Assembly: GCF_026107375.2 (NCBI RefSeq)
Contig: NZ_JAPCIA010000001.1
Coordinates: forward strand, 868,001-932,000
Reading direction: 5' to 3'
DNA: 64,000 nt
Source: Sphingomonas sp. BT-65
GTDB taxonomy: Bacteria; Pseudomonadota; Alphaproteobacteria; Sphingomonadales; Sphingomonadaceae
The position numbers were made by a program, and so were the translations under genes. The notes beneath the pieces are model-generated. The model had not been told where the DNA came from and did no database searches. It saw nothing but the letters and a program-made list of their open reading frames with translations. This document shows positions 32,274-40,838 of this stretch, piece by piece; within the stretch, counting starts at the first letter, position 1, and every line of letters starts with the position of its first letter.

Positions 32274-35200
32274 TCAGAACTCGGCGCTGATGCCGAGGGT
32301 GAAGGTCCGGCCGCTGGTGGTGTAGACCTCGGTCCGATAGGCATCGACGCTGGCGAACTGGCGGATCGGCTCGTTCGTCAGGTTGATGCCCTCGGCGATC
32401 AGCCGGACGCCCGGGCGGATGTTGAAATGGGCCTGGAAGTCGACATTGTTCGTCGCCCGGATGCCGCCGCCCGAATTGGCGAGCGCGTTGCCGGCGCCCG
32501 TCAGATACTGGCTGCGATAGGCGTTCGAGACGCGCACGCCCCACACCGGATTCTCGTAATAGAGCGTCGCGTTGAACGCCCATTTCGAGAGGTTGTCGAG
32601 CGGCAGCACGCGCGAGCTCGTCACACCATTGGTGGTGTAGAAGGCCGTGCGCTGGCCGTCGAACCAGGTGCCGTTGGCGACGATGCCGAGATTCTTGAGC
32701 GCGCCCGGCAGGAAGGTGAAGTCGTGCTGGAACGCGACCTCGATCCCCTTGATGTCCGCGCCTGGGCCGTTGATCGGCTGGGTCACGTCATAGGGCGTGC
32801 TGGCATCCTGGCCCTGGATCAGCAGCGACAGCGGCAGACCGGTCTCGCCATAGGGGATCTGCTTCGACGAGGAGGTAATGAAGCTGTCCATGCTCTTGTA
32901 GAAGAAGCCGATCGAGGCGAAGCCGTGGCGGTCCATATACCATTCCACAGAGCCTTCGACCGACGTGGCCTTGTACGGCTTGAGGAAGGGGTTGCCGAGG
33001 CTGAGCGAGCCGCCGTTCGGGCGCGTGGTGATCGAGCCGGCCGCCGCGAGGTCGCCCAGGCCCGGACGGTTGACGTTGCGGCTGGCGCTGAGGCGCACCA
33101 CCACGTCCTTGGTCACATCGAGCGCGAGATTGGCCGCGGGCAGCCAGCCATTGCTATTGGTGCTGATCGCGACCGGCTGGAAACCGGAGGCGGTCGCCAG
33201 GTGACCCGACGAGGTGAGGTCGGTCGAATAATAGCGCAGGCCGGCATTGGCGCGCAGCCGCATGCCGCCGACCTGCGTGTCGAGATCGAGCTGCGCGAAG
33301 CCGGCCCAGGTCGCTTCTTCGACGCGATAGTCGCTGCCGGCCTGAAGATTGGCGGCGGTCAGGTCGCGCTTGTCGCCGATAAGGGCATAGGACCCGTCGA
33401 CATCGCCGACGATGTACTGGAGCAGCGTGTCGACCGCGACGAGCTGCTTGAGATCGTTGGGGATCGTCGTCAGCGTCGGCGTGTTGTGGAACACCTTGTT
33501 CGCCCAGATGTATCCGCTGTTGACGAAGTGTTTGTACGCGCCGCCGGCCCTCAGCGTGAGCGCGTCATTGAGCTCATAGGCGGCGTCCAGCTTGCCATTG
33601 GCGTAGGTGCTGGTGACCTCGTTCTCCTGCACGTCGAGGCGCTGGAGCTGCCAGTTGTTGGGATCGGTCAGATCCTTGCCATAGGTGTTGACCGGGATCG
33701 TCGGTCGCGTGTCGTAGCTGAAGGCCATGTTCCTGGCCTCCATGAACACCTTGTCGAACACCGGCTGGGCGAAGTCCGACTGCTCATAGCCGCCCAGCGC
33801 GCGGATCGTCAGGCGATCGGTGAGCTTCCATTCGAGGTTCGCCACCGCCTGATAGAAATCGGTGTGGTTCTCGACGATATGGTGCTCGGAGCGCTGGTCG
33901 ATGCCGGTGAAGCTCGCCGCGCGCAGGGTGTTGGTGTCGTCGATCACCGCGCTCTGGATGATCTGCGTGCCGCCGATCGAGGTGCCGGTCAGCGGGTTGG
34001 CACCGGCGCTGGCGATCGCATAGTCGTTGCGATAGTCCCAGAGCCGGCCATAGAGCAGGTCGACGTCGAGCTTGAAATTGTCGCCCGGGTGGTATTGCAG
34101 CGCGGAAGTGATGCCGAGCCGCTTGCGGTCGGTGTACCAGCTCGAGGGCGACTGGGCGGTGGGCTGCCACACGCCGTTCAGCAGCTTGGTGCGGGTGTCG
34201 GCATCGATGTTCGGGCCGATGTTCGCCGCGGCATATCTGGTGAGGCCCCAGCCCCAGTTGCGATAGCCATATTCGTTGCTGCGGATCTGGCTGTAGGCGA
34301 CCGAGACCAGCGCGCCCAAATCGCCCCAGCGGCCCGAGGCGAGAGCGACCACGCGCGGCGTGACACCGGTCGTGTTGGTGTTGGTCTGGCCCTTGGCCGA
34401 GACCACGAACTTCGAGCCGGCATAGTCGAACGGCTTGGCGGTATAGAGCTGCACGGTGCCGGCGATGCCGCCCTCGTCCTGCTCGGCCGCATAGGATTTC
34501 TGCACCGACACGCGGTTGAACAGCTCGGAGGCGAACAGGCTGTAGTCGAACGAGCGCGAACGGCTCACGCCGCCGCGATTGTCCATACCCGAGGCGGTGT
34601 TGCCCAGCACTTCCATGCCGTTGAGCTGGGTGCGGGTGAAATCGGCGCCCAGGCCGCGCAGCGCGATCTGGCGGCCTTCGCCGCTGTCGCGGGTGATGGT
34701 GATGCCGGGAACACGCTGCAGCGATTCCGCGAGGTTCAGGTCGGGAAAGGCGGCGATATCGGTGGCGACGATGTTATCCTGCGCGCCCACCGCGGCCCGC
34801 TTGAGCTCCTGGGCCTCGGTGAGGCTCTGGCGGTAGCCATTGACGACGATTTCGCTCACCGGCTCTTCCACCGGCGCAGCGGCGGTGGCGTCGGGCACCT
34901 CCTGAGCCGCCGCGACCGCACGCGGCGCAGCAACGGCGGCTGCGCGCGGAGCCGGCGGCCTGGTCGCGGGCTTGAGCACCACCACACTGCCGCGCATCGA
35001 GGCGACCAGGCCGGTGCCGCGGAGCAGCTGGTCGAGCGCCGCCCGCGTGGTCAGCGCGCCGCGGACGCCGCCGGTGCGGCGGCCGGAGACGGCCGACGGC
35101 GCGACCACCACCTGCAGGCCGGTGACGCGCGAGAACTCCGTCAGCGCCGGGCGCAGATCCGACGCGGCGATGTCGAACCGCATCTCGCGCCTGGCCGCGG

Positions 35201-35288
35201 CTTCACCCGATGGCTGCGCCTGCGCAATGGCCGGCATCGCCAGCGCGACGGTCAGCGAGAACAACGATACCCCCTTGATATGCTTCAT
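32274..35288 (-). CDS. TonB-dependent receptor with STN signalling domain
   Basis: 1004 aa outer-membrane receptor; ATG at 35288 follows GGAGGAAG. Signal peptide about 1-24 (ending AIAQAQ). STN domain about 35-105 (MRFDIAASDLRPALTEFSRV, TTRAALDQLLRGTG), used by FecA-type receptors to signal to an anti-sigma factor. After a Pro/Ala linker come the TonB box region (EIVVNGYRQS), plug (PGITITRDSGEGRQIALRGL, RTQLNGMEVLG) and a 22-strand barrel ending in TFTLGISAEF. FecR- and FecI-type genes lie immediately upstream in the same orientation. This sub-group of sphingomonad receptors often imports glycans or siderophores; the ligand here is unknown. Confidence 0.92.
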   Translation of the reverse strand: MKHIKGVSLFSLTVALAMPAIAQAQPSGEAAARREMRFDIAASDLRPALTEFSRVTGLQVVVAPSAVSGRRTGGVRGALTTRAALDQLLRGTGLVASMRGSVVVLKPATRPPAPRAAAVAAPRAVAAAQEVPDATAAAPVEEPVSEIVVNGYRQSLTEAQELKRAAVGAQDNIVATDIAAFPDLNLAESLQRVPGITITRDSGEGRQIALRGLGADFTRTQLNGMEVLGNTASGMDNRGGVSRSRSFDYSLFASELFNRVSVQKSYAAEQDEGGIAGTVQLYTAKPFDYAGSKFVVSAKGQTNTNTTGVTPRVVALASGRWGDLGALVSVAYSQIRSNEYGYRNWGWGLTRYAAANIGPNIDADTRTKLLNGVWQPTAQSPSSWYTDRKRLGITSALQYHPGDNFKLDVDLLYGRLWDYRNDYAIASAGANPLTGTSIGGTQIIQSAVIDDTNTLRAASFTGIDQRSEHHIVENHTDFYQAVANLEWKLTDRLTIRALGGYEQSDFAQPVFDKVFMEARNMAFSYDTRPTIPVNTYGKDLTDPNNWQLQRLDVQENEVTSTYANGKLDAAYELNDALTLRAGGAYKHFVNSGYIWANKVFHNTPTLTTIPNDLKQLVAVDTLLQYIVGDVDGSYALIGDKRDLTAANLQAGSDYRVEEATWAGFAQLDLDTQVGGMRLRANAGLRYYSTDLTSSGHLATASGFQPVAISTNSNGWLPAANLALDVTKDVVVRLSASRNVNRPGLGDLAAAGSITTRPNGGSLSLGNPFLKPYKATSVEGSVEWYMDRHGFASIGFFYKSMDSFITSSSKQIPYGETGLPLSLLIQGQDASTPYDVTQPINGPGADIKGIEVAFQHDFTFLPGALKNLGIVANGTWFDGQRTAFYTTNGVTSSRVLPLDNLSKWAFNATLYYENPVWGVRVSNAYRSQYLTGAGNALANSGGGIRATNNVDFQAHFNIRPGVRLIAEGINLTNEPIRQFASVDAYRTEVYTTSGRTFTLGISAEF

Positions 35289-35378
35289 GACTTCCTCCGC
35301 TCCGGCGCAAATGCGCCTCTGAGCGGAAGACGAGGGCTTGGTTCCATCTGGACAAAAGAATTTTGTTGCAGTGCAGCG

Positions 35379-36335
35379 TCAATTGGATGACATTTTTGCG
35401 TCGCCGTCCGCGGTGGGGACAAGGCGGAGCCGATCGCGCTCGCGAACGACCCGGAAGCGGTGAATTTCGCCCATCGCGCCAAGCAGCTCCTCCGCATCGT
35501 CGAGCTTGACGCGGCCGGCCAGCGGGACGCGGGCAAGGCTCGCCGGCGGCGGTGCGATCACCGGGCCGCTGCGCCGGTTGAGCGCCTCGATGAGCTCGCC
35601 AAGCACCATGTCGTCGGTATCGACCCACGCCTGGCGCCAATCCTGCTGCGCCGTATCGAAACGCGTCGGCGTCATCGCGGCGCCGCCGGCGAAGCTCGAC
35701 CGCCAGCCGGCCGGCACCACGACCCCGCCCTCCCCACTGCCGGTGCCGCCGAACTGCACCTTGCCGCGATAGACGGCGAGCTTCACTGCCCGCTGGCTGA
35801 GATCGATCGAGAAGGCCGTGCCGAGCACGCGCGTGCTCGACGCGCCGGCGCGCACGACGAACGGGCGCTCCGCCTCGTGCGCGATGTCGAAATAGGCCTC
35901 GCCGCGCCGCAGCTCGACCAGGCGCGACTTGCCGTCGATGGTGACGTCGAGGCTGGTCGCGCCATCGAGCTCGACTCTGGATCCGTCTGCGAGCTGCACG
36001 CTGCGCTGTTCACCGCGCTCGGTCTCGATGTGCTGCACGACAGGCGCGGGGGACAGGAACGCCCCGCTCTGCCAGGCACCGACCCCCACCACGGCCACCA
36101 GCACCGCTGCCAGCCCGCTACCAAGCGCGCGGCGGCGCCCTTGGCGCATCGCGCGCACCTCTTCGTCGGAGAGGCGGCGCACCGACGCGACTTCGGAGAG
36201 CGCCTCGGCCAGCGCCGGATCGTCGAGCATCGCCTGGATATCTGCGGCGGCGGCCGGCGGACGCTCGGCGAGCACCGCCTCGTCCTCGCGCATCGCCCAT
36301 TGGGCGGCCTTGCGGAGCGTGGCGCGGCGGCTCAT
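35379..36335 (-). CDS. FecR-type anti-sigma factor
   Basis: 318 aa from the ATG at 36335. The N-terminal cytoplasmic part (RKAAQWAMREDEAVL) should hold the sigma factor. One transmembrane helix (LGSGLAAVLVAVVGVGAWQSG) is followed by the periplasmic FecR domain: TERGEQRSVQLADGSRVELD, RRGEAYFDIAHEAERPFVV, STRVLGTAFSIDL. The C-terminal STN-like segment (GRVKLDDAEELLGAM) would contact the receptor. Its ATG overlaps the sigma-factor stop by 4 nt. It passes the receptor signal to the sigma factor. Confidence 0.92.
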   Translation of the reverse strand: MSRRATLRKAAQWAMREDEAVLAERPPAAAADIQAMLDDPALAEALSEVASVRRLSDEEVRAMRQGRRRALGSGLAAVLVAVVGVGAWQSGAFLSPAPVVQHIETERGEQRSVQLADGSRVELDGATSLDVTIDGKSRLVELRRGEAYFDIAHEAERPFVVRAGASSTRVLGTAFSIDLSQRAVKLAVYRGKVQFGGTGSGEGGVVVPAGWRSSFAGGAAMTPTRFDTAQQDWRQAWVDTDDMVLGELIEALNRRSGPVIAPPPASLARVPLAGRVKLDDAEELLGAMGEIHRFRVVRERDRLRLVPTADGDAKMSSN

Positions 36336-36868
36336 GCGCCGCCTCCGATGGCGAGACCGCGGCGTTCCAGTGCGTAGCGCAGGTCGGCGAGCGCACGCGT
36401 GCAATGCTTGTCGACCGCCGCCAGGGTCATGCCGAGATCGGCCGCCACCACTGCACCCGGAACCCCGTCGAGCCTGCGCCGGAGGAATATCTCGCGGCGC
36501 AGCGGCGGCATGACATTGAGCGCACGCACCAGGATCTCGACGCGCTGGCGATAGTCCAGCACCTCGTCGACCCGCGGCAGCGGGCAGGCGATGTCCTCGG
36601 CCAGTTCGGCAGCGGGCGGCTGAGCGCGCAGGCGGCGGAAATGGTCATGCACCAGATTGCGCGCGACGGCGAAGCAGAAGGCGGCGGTGTCCGCGATGGG
36701 CCGCTTGCGGCGATAGTCGTAGAGCCGGACATAGGTTTCCTGGACGATGTCCTCGCCCTCGATCCCGTCGCGCAGCCGGCCGGTGACGAACCGGTGTAAC
36801 GCCTGGCGCAGCGCCACGTCCTCCGCCTGCGCCTCGCGGCGGGTGAGGATCGGCGTAATCTGGTTCAC
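36332..36868 (-). CDS. ECF sigma factor, FecI type
   Basis: 178 aa, GTG start at 36868; an upstream in-frame extension to 36952 is possible but has no clear ribosome site. Region 2 (LRDGIEGEDIVQETYVRLYDY, then FCFAVARNLVHDHFRR) and region 4 (MPPLRREIFLRRRLDGVPGA, then AADLGMTLAAVDKHCTRALADL) are clear. First gene of the sigma factor, anti-sigma factor, TonB receptor set; should direct transcription of the receptor gene when the ligand binds. Confidence 0.92.
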   Translation of the reverse strand: MNQITPILTRREAQAEDVALRQALHRFVTGRLRDGIEGEDIVQETYVRLYDYRRKRPIADTAAFCFAVARNLVHDHFRRLRAQPPAAELAEDIACPLPRVDEVLDYRQRVEILVRALNVMPPLRREIFLRRRLDGVPGAVVAADLGMTLAAVDKHCTRALADLRYALERRGLAIGGGA

Positions 36869-37670
36869 GCGACGCGAGCCGTGGCCCGGGCGGTGCGCGG
36901 CGATCGCGATACTATCATGCCGCTCATTGCGCGCTCCCACACGAATCGCCAACGACCCGCATTCCGGCTAGGCCGGCTCCGTGAAGCGGAAATGACAGTC
37001 CGCGGATCGACGCTGGCGCCATCCCGGCGCCCTGCCTATCGCGTCGCCGAGTCGAGTACGGCGGAGGCGGTGGACGATGCGGTTCGGATAGCTCCGCTTG
37101 TCCGATTCCATCGAATGGGTTGGGCCGGCTTCACGCTGTTCGACGTGAGCCGCATGAACGCCATCGGGTGTCGTATAGTGGCGAGCGGGCATAACCGCCC
37201 ACTGCCCTCGCTCTTGTCAATACGTCTCTCGAGAAATTCGCCTAAGTTTCCGGAACCACTGGATTGTAATAGGCATACCATTCGTTCCAACATTTCCCGA
37301 TATGTCAGAACATAACCGATATCTCACTCGCTTTTCTTTACGTTACTTATATGAATCTTCAAAGAAATTTCAGGCAAGGTTTGCTTACCGGAATTGCAAC
37401 CATAGTGGAGGGACTTGCTGCGATGAGTCGAGCCTTATGAGCGATAGTTTCATGTTTAGCTCCGTACCAATCTGCACTATGGTCAAGTTACGAGTCGCAG
37501 AACAACGTTTCCGTTCTGTACTAAAATAAGAAAAGCCGGTCGCCGTTGGCAAGAGGATTAACTTCGCATCAATAGTGATGCGAGGATGGGGCAATTTGTC
37601 CTTACTCCCGGCTTCCTCATTCCAGCGAATGCACGTTCGATTGTTCGGCATTGCAGGATGAGGTGAAGCG
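36869..37670. promoter_or_regulatory. Long, partly A+T-rich region upstream of the contractile injection system
   Basis: About 800 bp without a supported gene between the divergent sigma factor and sheath genes. The part from about 37230 to 37660 is clearly more A+T rich than the genes around it (for example CTTTTCTTTACGTTACTTAT near 37331). It should contain the promoter of the eCIS operon. I cannot name a -35/-10 pair with confidence. AGGTGAAGCG lies just before the sheath ATG. Confidence 0.5.
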
Positions 37671-39623
37671 ATGAGCTTTGTTCCTTCTTTTCCCGGCGTC
37701 TATATTCGCGAGGTTCCCAGCGGCTCGCGCAGCATCGCCGGCGCATCCACATCGATCGCCGCGTTCGTCGGCAGCTTTGCCCGCGGACCCGTGGACAGTC
37801 CGGTGCGTCTGTTCTCGCTGGCCGATTTCGAGACGCATTTCGGCGGCATCGCCGGCGACCACCCGGCGAGCTTCGCGGTCTCGCAATTCTTCGTCAATGG
37901 CGGCGGTACGGCCTATGCCGTGCGGGTCGCCAACGGGGCCGATGCGGCTTCGGTGACGATGCAGGACTGGGGCGGCGCGGGCCCGGTGCTGCGCGCCACC
38001 GCCGGGCGGATGATCGGCGACCGCGTGATCGCCAACCCGGGCGCCTGGGGCAATGCGCTGCGCATCGACATCGACTATCGCACCGCCGATCCCACGACTC
38101 AGTTCAACCTGATCGTCAGCGAGGTGCGGCTGCAGGACGGCGTCGCCCAGGCGGTGCGCACGGAGGTGTTCCGCAACCTGACGATGGCCGCCGGCCCAAA
38201 CAACGCGATCGCGGTGGTCAATGCCGGCTCGGCGCTGATCACGCTCGATCGCGACGCGGGATGGGCGACCGACCGGCCCGGACCGACCGGCTTCTATTCG
38301 GACGACCTGGTCGCGACGCCGCCCAATCTCGCGCTGCTCACCGGGCAGGGCGAAATCGACATCGACTTCGGCACAGGTGCGGAAACTGTCGAGGTCGACT
38401 ACGGCGCCGGCTCGCCCGCGACCCTCGCTGCCGCCGCCGCGACGCTGCAGGACGCGATCCGCGCGGCGCAGCCCGCCAACCGGCTGTTCGCCCAGGCGAC
38501 CGTCACGGTCGAGGGCGATCGCCTGCGCGTCGCGCCCGGGCGCACCTCGCCCGACTATGCCCCCGGGACCATCGTCAGCATTGCCGATGCGACCGGCACC
38601 TTCGCGGCGACGTTGCTGCTCGATCCCGGCGTCCCCAATGTCGAGCAATATTTCCCGGCCGCCGCGCCGGTCGGACTGATCGACGCTGCGATCGTCGGCG
38701 ACGACGGCAACGCGATCGACGCCCCGACCCTGTCCGGCAATCGCGGACTGCGCACCAGCTTCTATGCGCTCGACAATATCGACGCGTTCAACATGCTGGC
38801 CATTCCCCAGGCGGCCGAGCTCGGCGATACTGCGCTCCAGGCCGGCGTGATGGCCCCGGCGCTCGCCTATGTGATCGAGAAGCGAGCGATGCTGTTCGTC
38901 GACCCGCCGCCCGGCACCGATACGCTCGATGAGGCCGAGGCGTGGCTCGACGAGATCGCCGGCGCCGGCCTGCGCTCGCCCAACTCGGTGGCCTATTATC
39001 CGCGGCTGCGCGTGTCCGACCCGACCGATGGCGGCCGGCTGCGCGAGGTCGCGCCGTCCGGGACGATGGCCGGGGTGTGGGCGCGGACCGACGGCGAAAG
39101 CGGAGTGTGGAAGGCCCCCGCGGGAACCACCGCCTCGCTGCGCGGGGTGCCCGAGCTGACGCATGTGCTGAGCGATCCGCAGAATGGCGTGCTCAACCCC
39201 GTCGGGCTCAACGCGCTGCGCAGCTTCGACATCCCCGGCAACATCGCCTGGGGCGCGCGCACGCTGATGGGCGCGGACCTGCTGGCGTCGGACTGGAAGT
39301 ACATCCCTGTCCGAAGGACCGCGCTGTTCATCGAGAGCTCGCTGTTCGATGGCCTGCAATGGGCGGTGTTCCAGCCCAATGCGGACCCGCTGTGGCTCGA
39401 GATCCGCGGCGCGGTGACCGCCTTCATGCAGCGATTGTTCCGCCAGGGCGCCTTCAAGGGCACCTCGCCGCGCGACGCCTATATCGTCCGCTGCGGTCCG
39501 GACACCACGACCCAGGCCGACATCAACGCCGGGATCGTCAACGTGTTCGTCGGGTTCGCGCCGCTCCAGCCGGCCGAATTCGTCGTGGTGAGCCTGCAGT
39601 TGCAGCTCCAGCAAGCAGCCTGA
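37671..39623 (+). CDS. Contractile sheath protein of the eCIS
   Basis: 650 aa phage-tail-sheath family protein. The N-terminus FPGVYIREVPSGSRSIAG, followed by TSIAAFVGSFARGP, is diagnostic. The C-terminal sheath core (GARTLMGADLLASDWKYIPV, then RRTALFIESSLFDGLQWAVF and a GAFKGTSPRDAYIV stretch) is complete. The middle insert makes it about T4-gp18 length, longer than Pvc2-type sheaths. It polymerises around the tube and contracts to drive it into a target. First structural gene of the operon and the only sheath gene in the window; AFP and PVC carry three. Confidence 0.93.
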   Translation: MSFVPSFPGVYIREVPSGSRSIAGASTSIAAFVGSFARGPVDSPVRLFSLADFETHFGGIAGDHPASFAVSQFFVNGGGTAYAVRVANGADAASVTMQDWGGAGPVLRATAGRMIGDRVIANPGAWGNALRIDIDYRTADPTTQFNLIVSEVRLQDGVAQAVRTEVFRNLTMAAGPNNAIAVVNAGSALITLDRDAGWATDRPGPTGFYSDDLVATPPNLALLTGQGEIDIDFGTGAETVEVDYGAGSPATLAAAAATLQDAIRAAQPANRLFAQATVTVEGDRLRVAPGRTSPDYAPGTIVSIADATGTFAATLLLDPGVPNVEQYFPAAAPVGLIDAAIVGDDGNAIDAPTLSGNRGLRTSFYALDNIDAFNMLAIPQAAELGDTALQAGVMAPALAYVIEKRAMLFVDPPPGTDTLDEAEAWLDEIAGAGLRSPNSVAYYPRLRVSDPTDGGRLREVAPSGTMAGVWARTDGESGVWKAPAGTTASLRGVPELTHVLSDPQNGVLNPVGLNALRSFDIPGNIAWGARTLMGADLLASDWKYIPVRRTALFIESSLFDGLQWAVFQPNADPLWLEIRGAVTAFMQRLFRQGAFKGTSPRDAYIVRCGPDTTTQADINAGIVNVFVGFAPLQPAEFVVVSLQLQLQQAA

Positions 39624-39633
39624 GGAGGGGTCG

Positions 39634-40161
39634 ATGACGCAGCTCAACACTGCCGGGCAGCGGGTGATCCCCTATGCCGGCTACAAGTTCCGCATCAAGG
39701 AAGTCGGCGGCGACTATTTCTTCGCGGTCAACAAGGTCAGCGCGCTCAGCCGCACGGTCGAGGTGATGGAATATCGCGAGGGCGGCGACCCCTCGCTGAC
39801 CCGCAAGTCCCCCGGCCAGGTCAAGTATGAGGCGATCACGCTCGAGCGCGGGGTGACTCACAACGCCCAGTTCGAGCAATGGGCCAACAAGGTGTGGAAC
39901 TACGGCTCGGCGCTCGGCGGCGAGGTCTCGCTCGGCGACTTCCGCAAGGACCTGCTGCTTGAAATCTACAACGAGGCCGGGCAGCTCGTACTGGGCTACA
40001 ACATCTATCGCGCCTGGGTGTCGGAATTCCGCGCCTTCCCCGAGCTCGACGCCTCGACCTCCTCGTTCGCGATCCAGACCATCAAGCTCGAGCATGAGGG
40101 CTGGGAGCGCGAATATTCGATCAACCAGCCCGCGGAGCCCGCCTTCACCGAGCCGGAGTAA
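39634..40161 (+). CDS. Inner tube protein of the eCIS
   Basis: 175 aa, T4-gp19/Hcp-like tail tube family. Typical words are YKFRIKEVGGDYFFAVNKVS, VMEYREGGDPSLTRKSPG, ITLERGVTHNAQFEQWANKV and a closing LEHEGWERE. It forms the rigid tube inside the sheath that carries cargo. It begins 10 bp after the sheath stop, with AGGAGGGG before its ATG. Only one tube gene is seen here, whereas AFP and PVC have two (Afp1 and Afp5 types). Confidence 0.92.
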   Translation: MTQLNTAGQRVIPYAGYKFRIKEVGGDYFFAVNKVSALSRTVEVMEYREGGDPSLTRKSPGQVKYEAITLERGVTHNAQFEQWANKVWNYGSALGGEVSLGDFRKDLLLEIYNEAGQLVLGYNIYRAWVSEFRAFPELDASTSSFAIQTIKLEHEGWEREYSINQPAEPAFTEPE

Positions 40162-40166
40162 GGGCG

Positions 40167-40838
40167 ATGCATGAAGGAGGTCCCGATTTCCTCGCCCTCT
40201 GGGAGGAGGGCGCAGGCGAGCACCCGCTCGACCGGGCGCTCGGGCTGATCTCCGCGGTCGAGGGCATGCCGCGCGGCGAGGCGGCGGCGCTGCCGCTCGA
40301 TCGGCGCGACCGCGCGCTCTACCGGATCGCCGCGCGGCTGTTCGGCAATCGCATCAGCCTGATCGCGACCTGCCCGGACTGCGCCGGCGAGACCGAGCTG
40401 AGCTTCTCCGCGACCGACGCGCTCGCGGTTCCTCTCCCCGCCGAGCGGATCGCGCTGGCCGACGGCAGCGCGTGCCGACTGCCGGATTCACGCGACCTGG
40501 CCGCTGCGTTGCGCGCGCCCGATCCCGAGGCCGCGCTGCTCGCGGCGGTGCTCGACACGACCGCGGACCCAGTCCGCGCCGCCGAAGCCGAGGCCGCCTT
40601 GGCCAGCGCTGGCGGGCTGGCCGACCTGACGTTGGCCCATCATTGCGACACCTGCGGCACCGATAGCGAGACGGCGTTCGACATCCTCGATTATCTCTGG
40701 CGGCGGATTTCCGCCGAAGCGCAGCGGCTGCTGCGCGACATCCATGTCATCGCCCGCGCTTATGGCTGGAGCAGCGAGGCGGTGCTGGCGCTCTCGCCAA
40801 GCCGTCGTGCGGCGCACATCGCGTTGATCGAAGGATGA
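40167..40838 (+). CDS. T4-baseplate-like eCIS protein with two CxxC pairs
   Basis: 223 aa. The pattern DRALYRIAARLFGNRISLIA, then a CPDC pair, an acidic/Ala-rich middle and a second CDTC pair (HHCDTCGTDSE) resembles the T4_baseplate (gp26-like) small protein found in many eCIS operons just after the tube genes. The four Cys could bind zinc. It ends with a helical YLWRRISAEAQRLLRDIHVIAR segment. Probably a baseplate assembly or hub-adaptor factor; exact role not established. ATG overlaps the next gene by 4 nt at its stop. Confidence 0.65.
   Translation: MHEGGPDFLALWEEGAGEHPLDRALGLISAVEGMPRGEAAALPLDRRDRALYRIAARLFGNRISLIATCPDCAGETELSFSATDALAVPLPAERIALADGSACRLPDSRDLAAALRAPDPEAALLAAVLDTTADPVRAAEAEAALASAGGLADLTLAHHCDTCGTDSETAFDILDYLWRRISAEAQRLLRDIHVIARAYGWSSEAVLALSPSRRAAHIALIEG

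Noticed and set aside
32427..35390. Plus-strand open frame of about 987 codons opposite the TonB receptor
   Set aside because: Antisense shadow with no recognisable motif; the receptor on the minus strand has a full set of domains.
37302..37529. Short plus-strand open frame of 75 codons in the A+T-rich leader
   Set aside because: No clear ribosome site, no family, and a composition expected of non-coding DNA here.
37617..39650. Minus-strand open frame opposite the sheath gene
   Set aside because: Arg/Gly-rich shadow of GC-rich DNA; the sheath protein is clearly the real gene.
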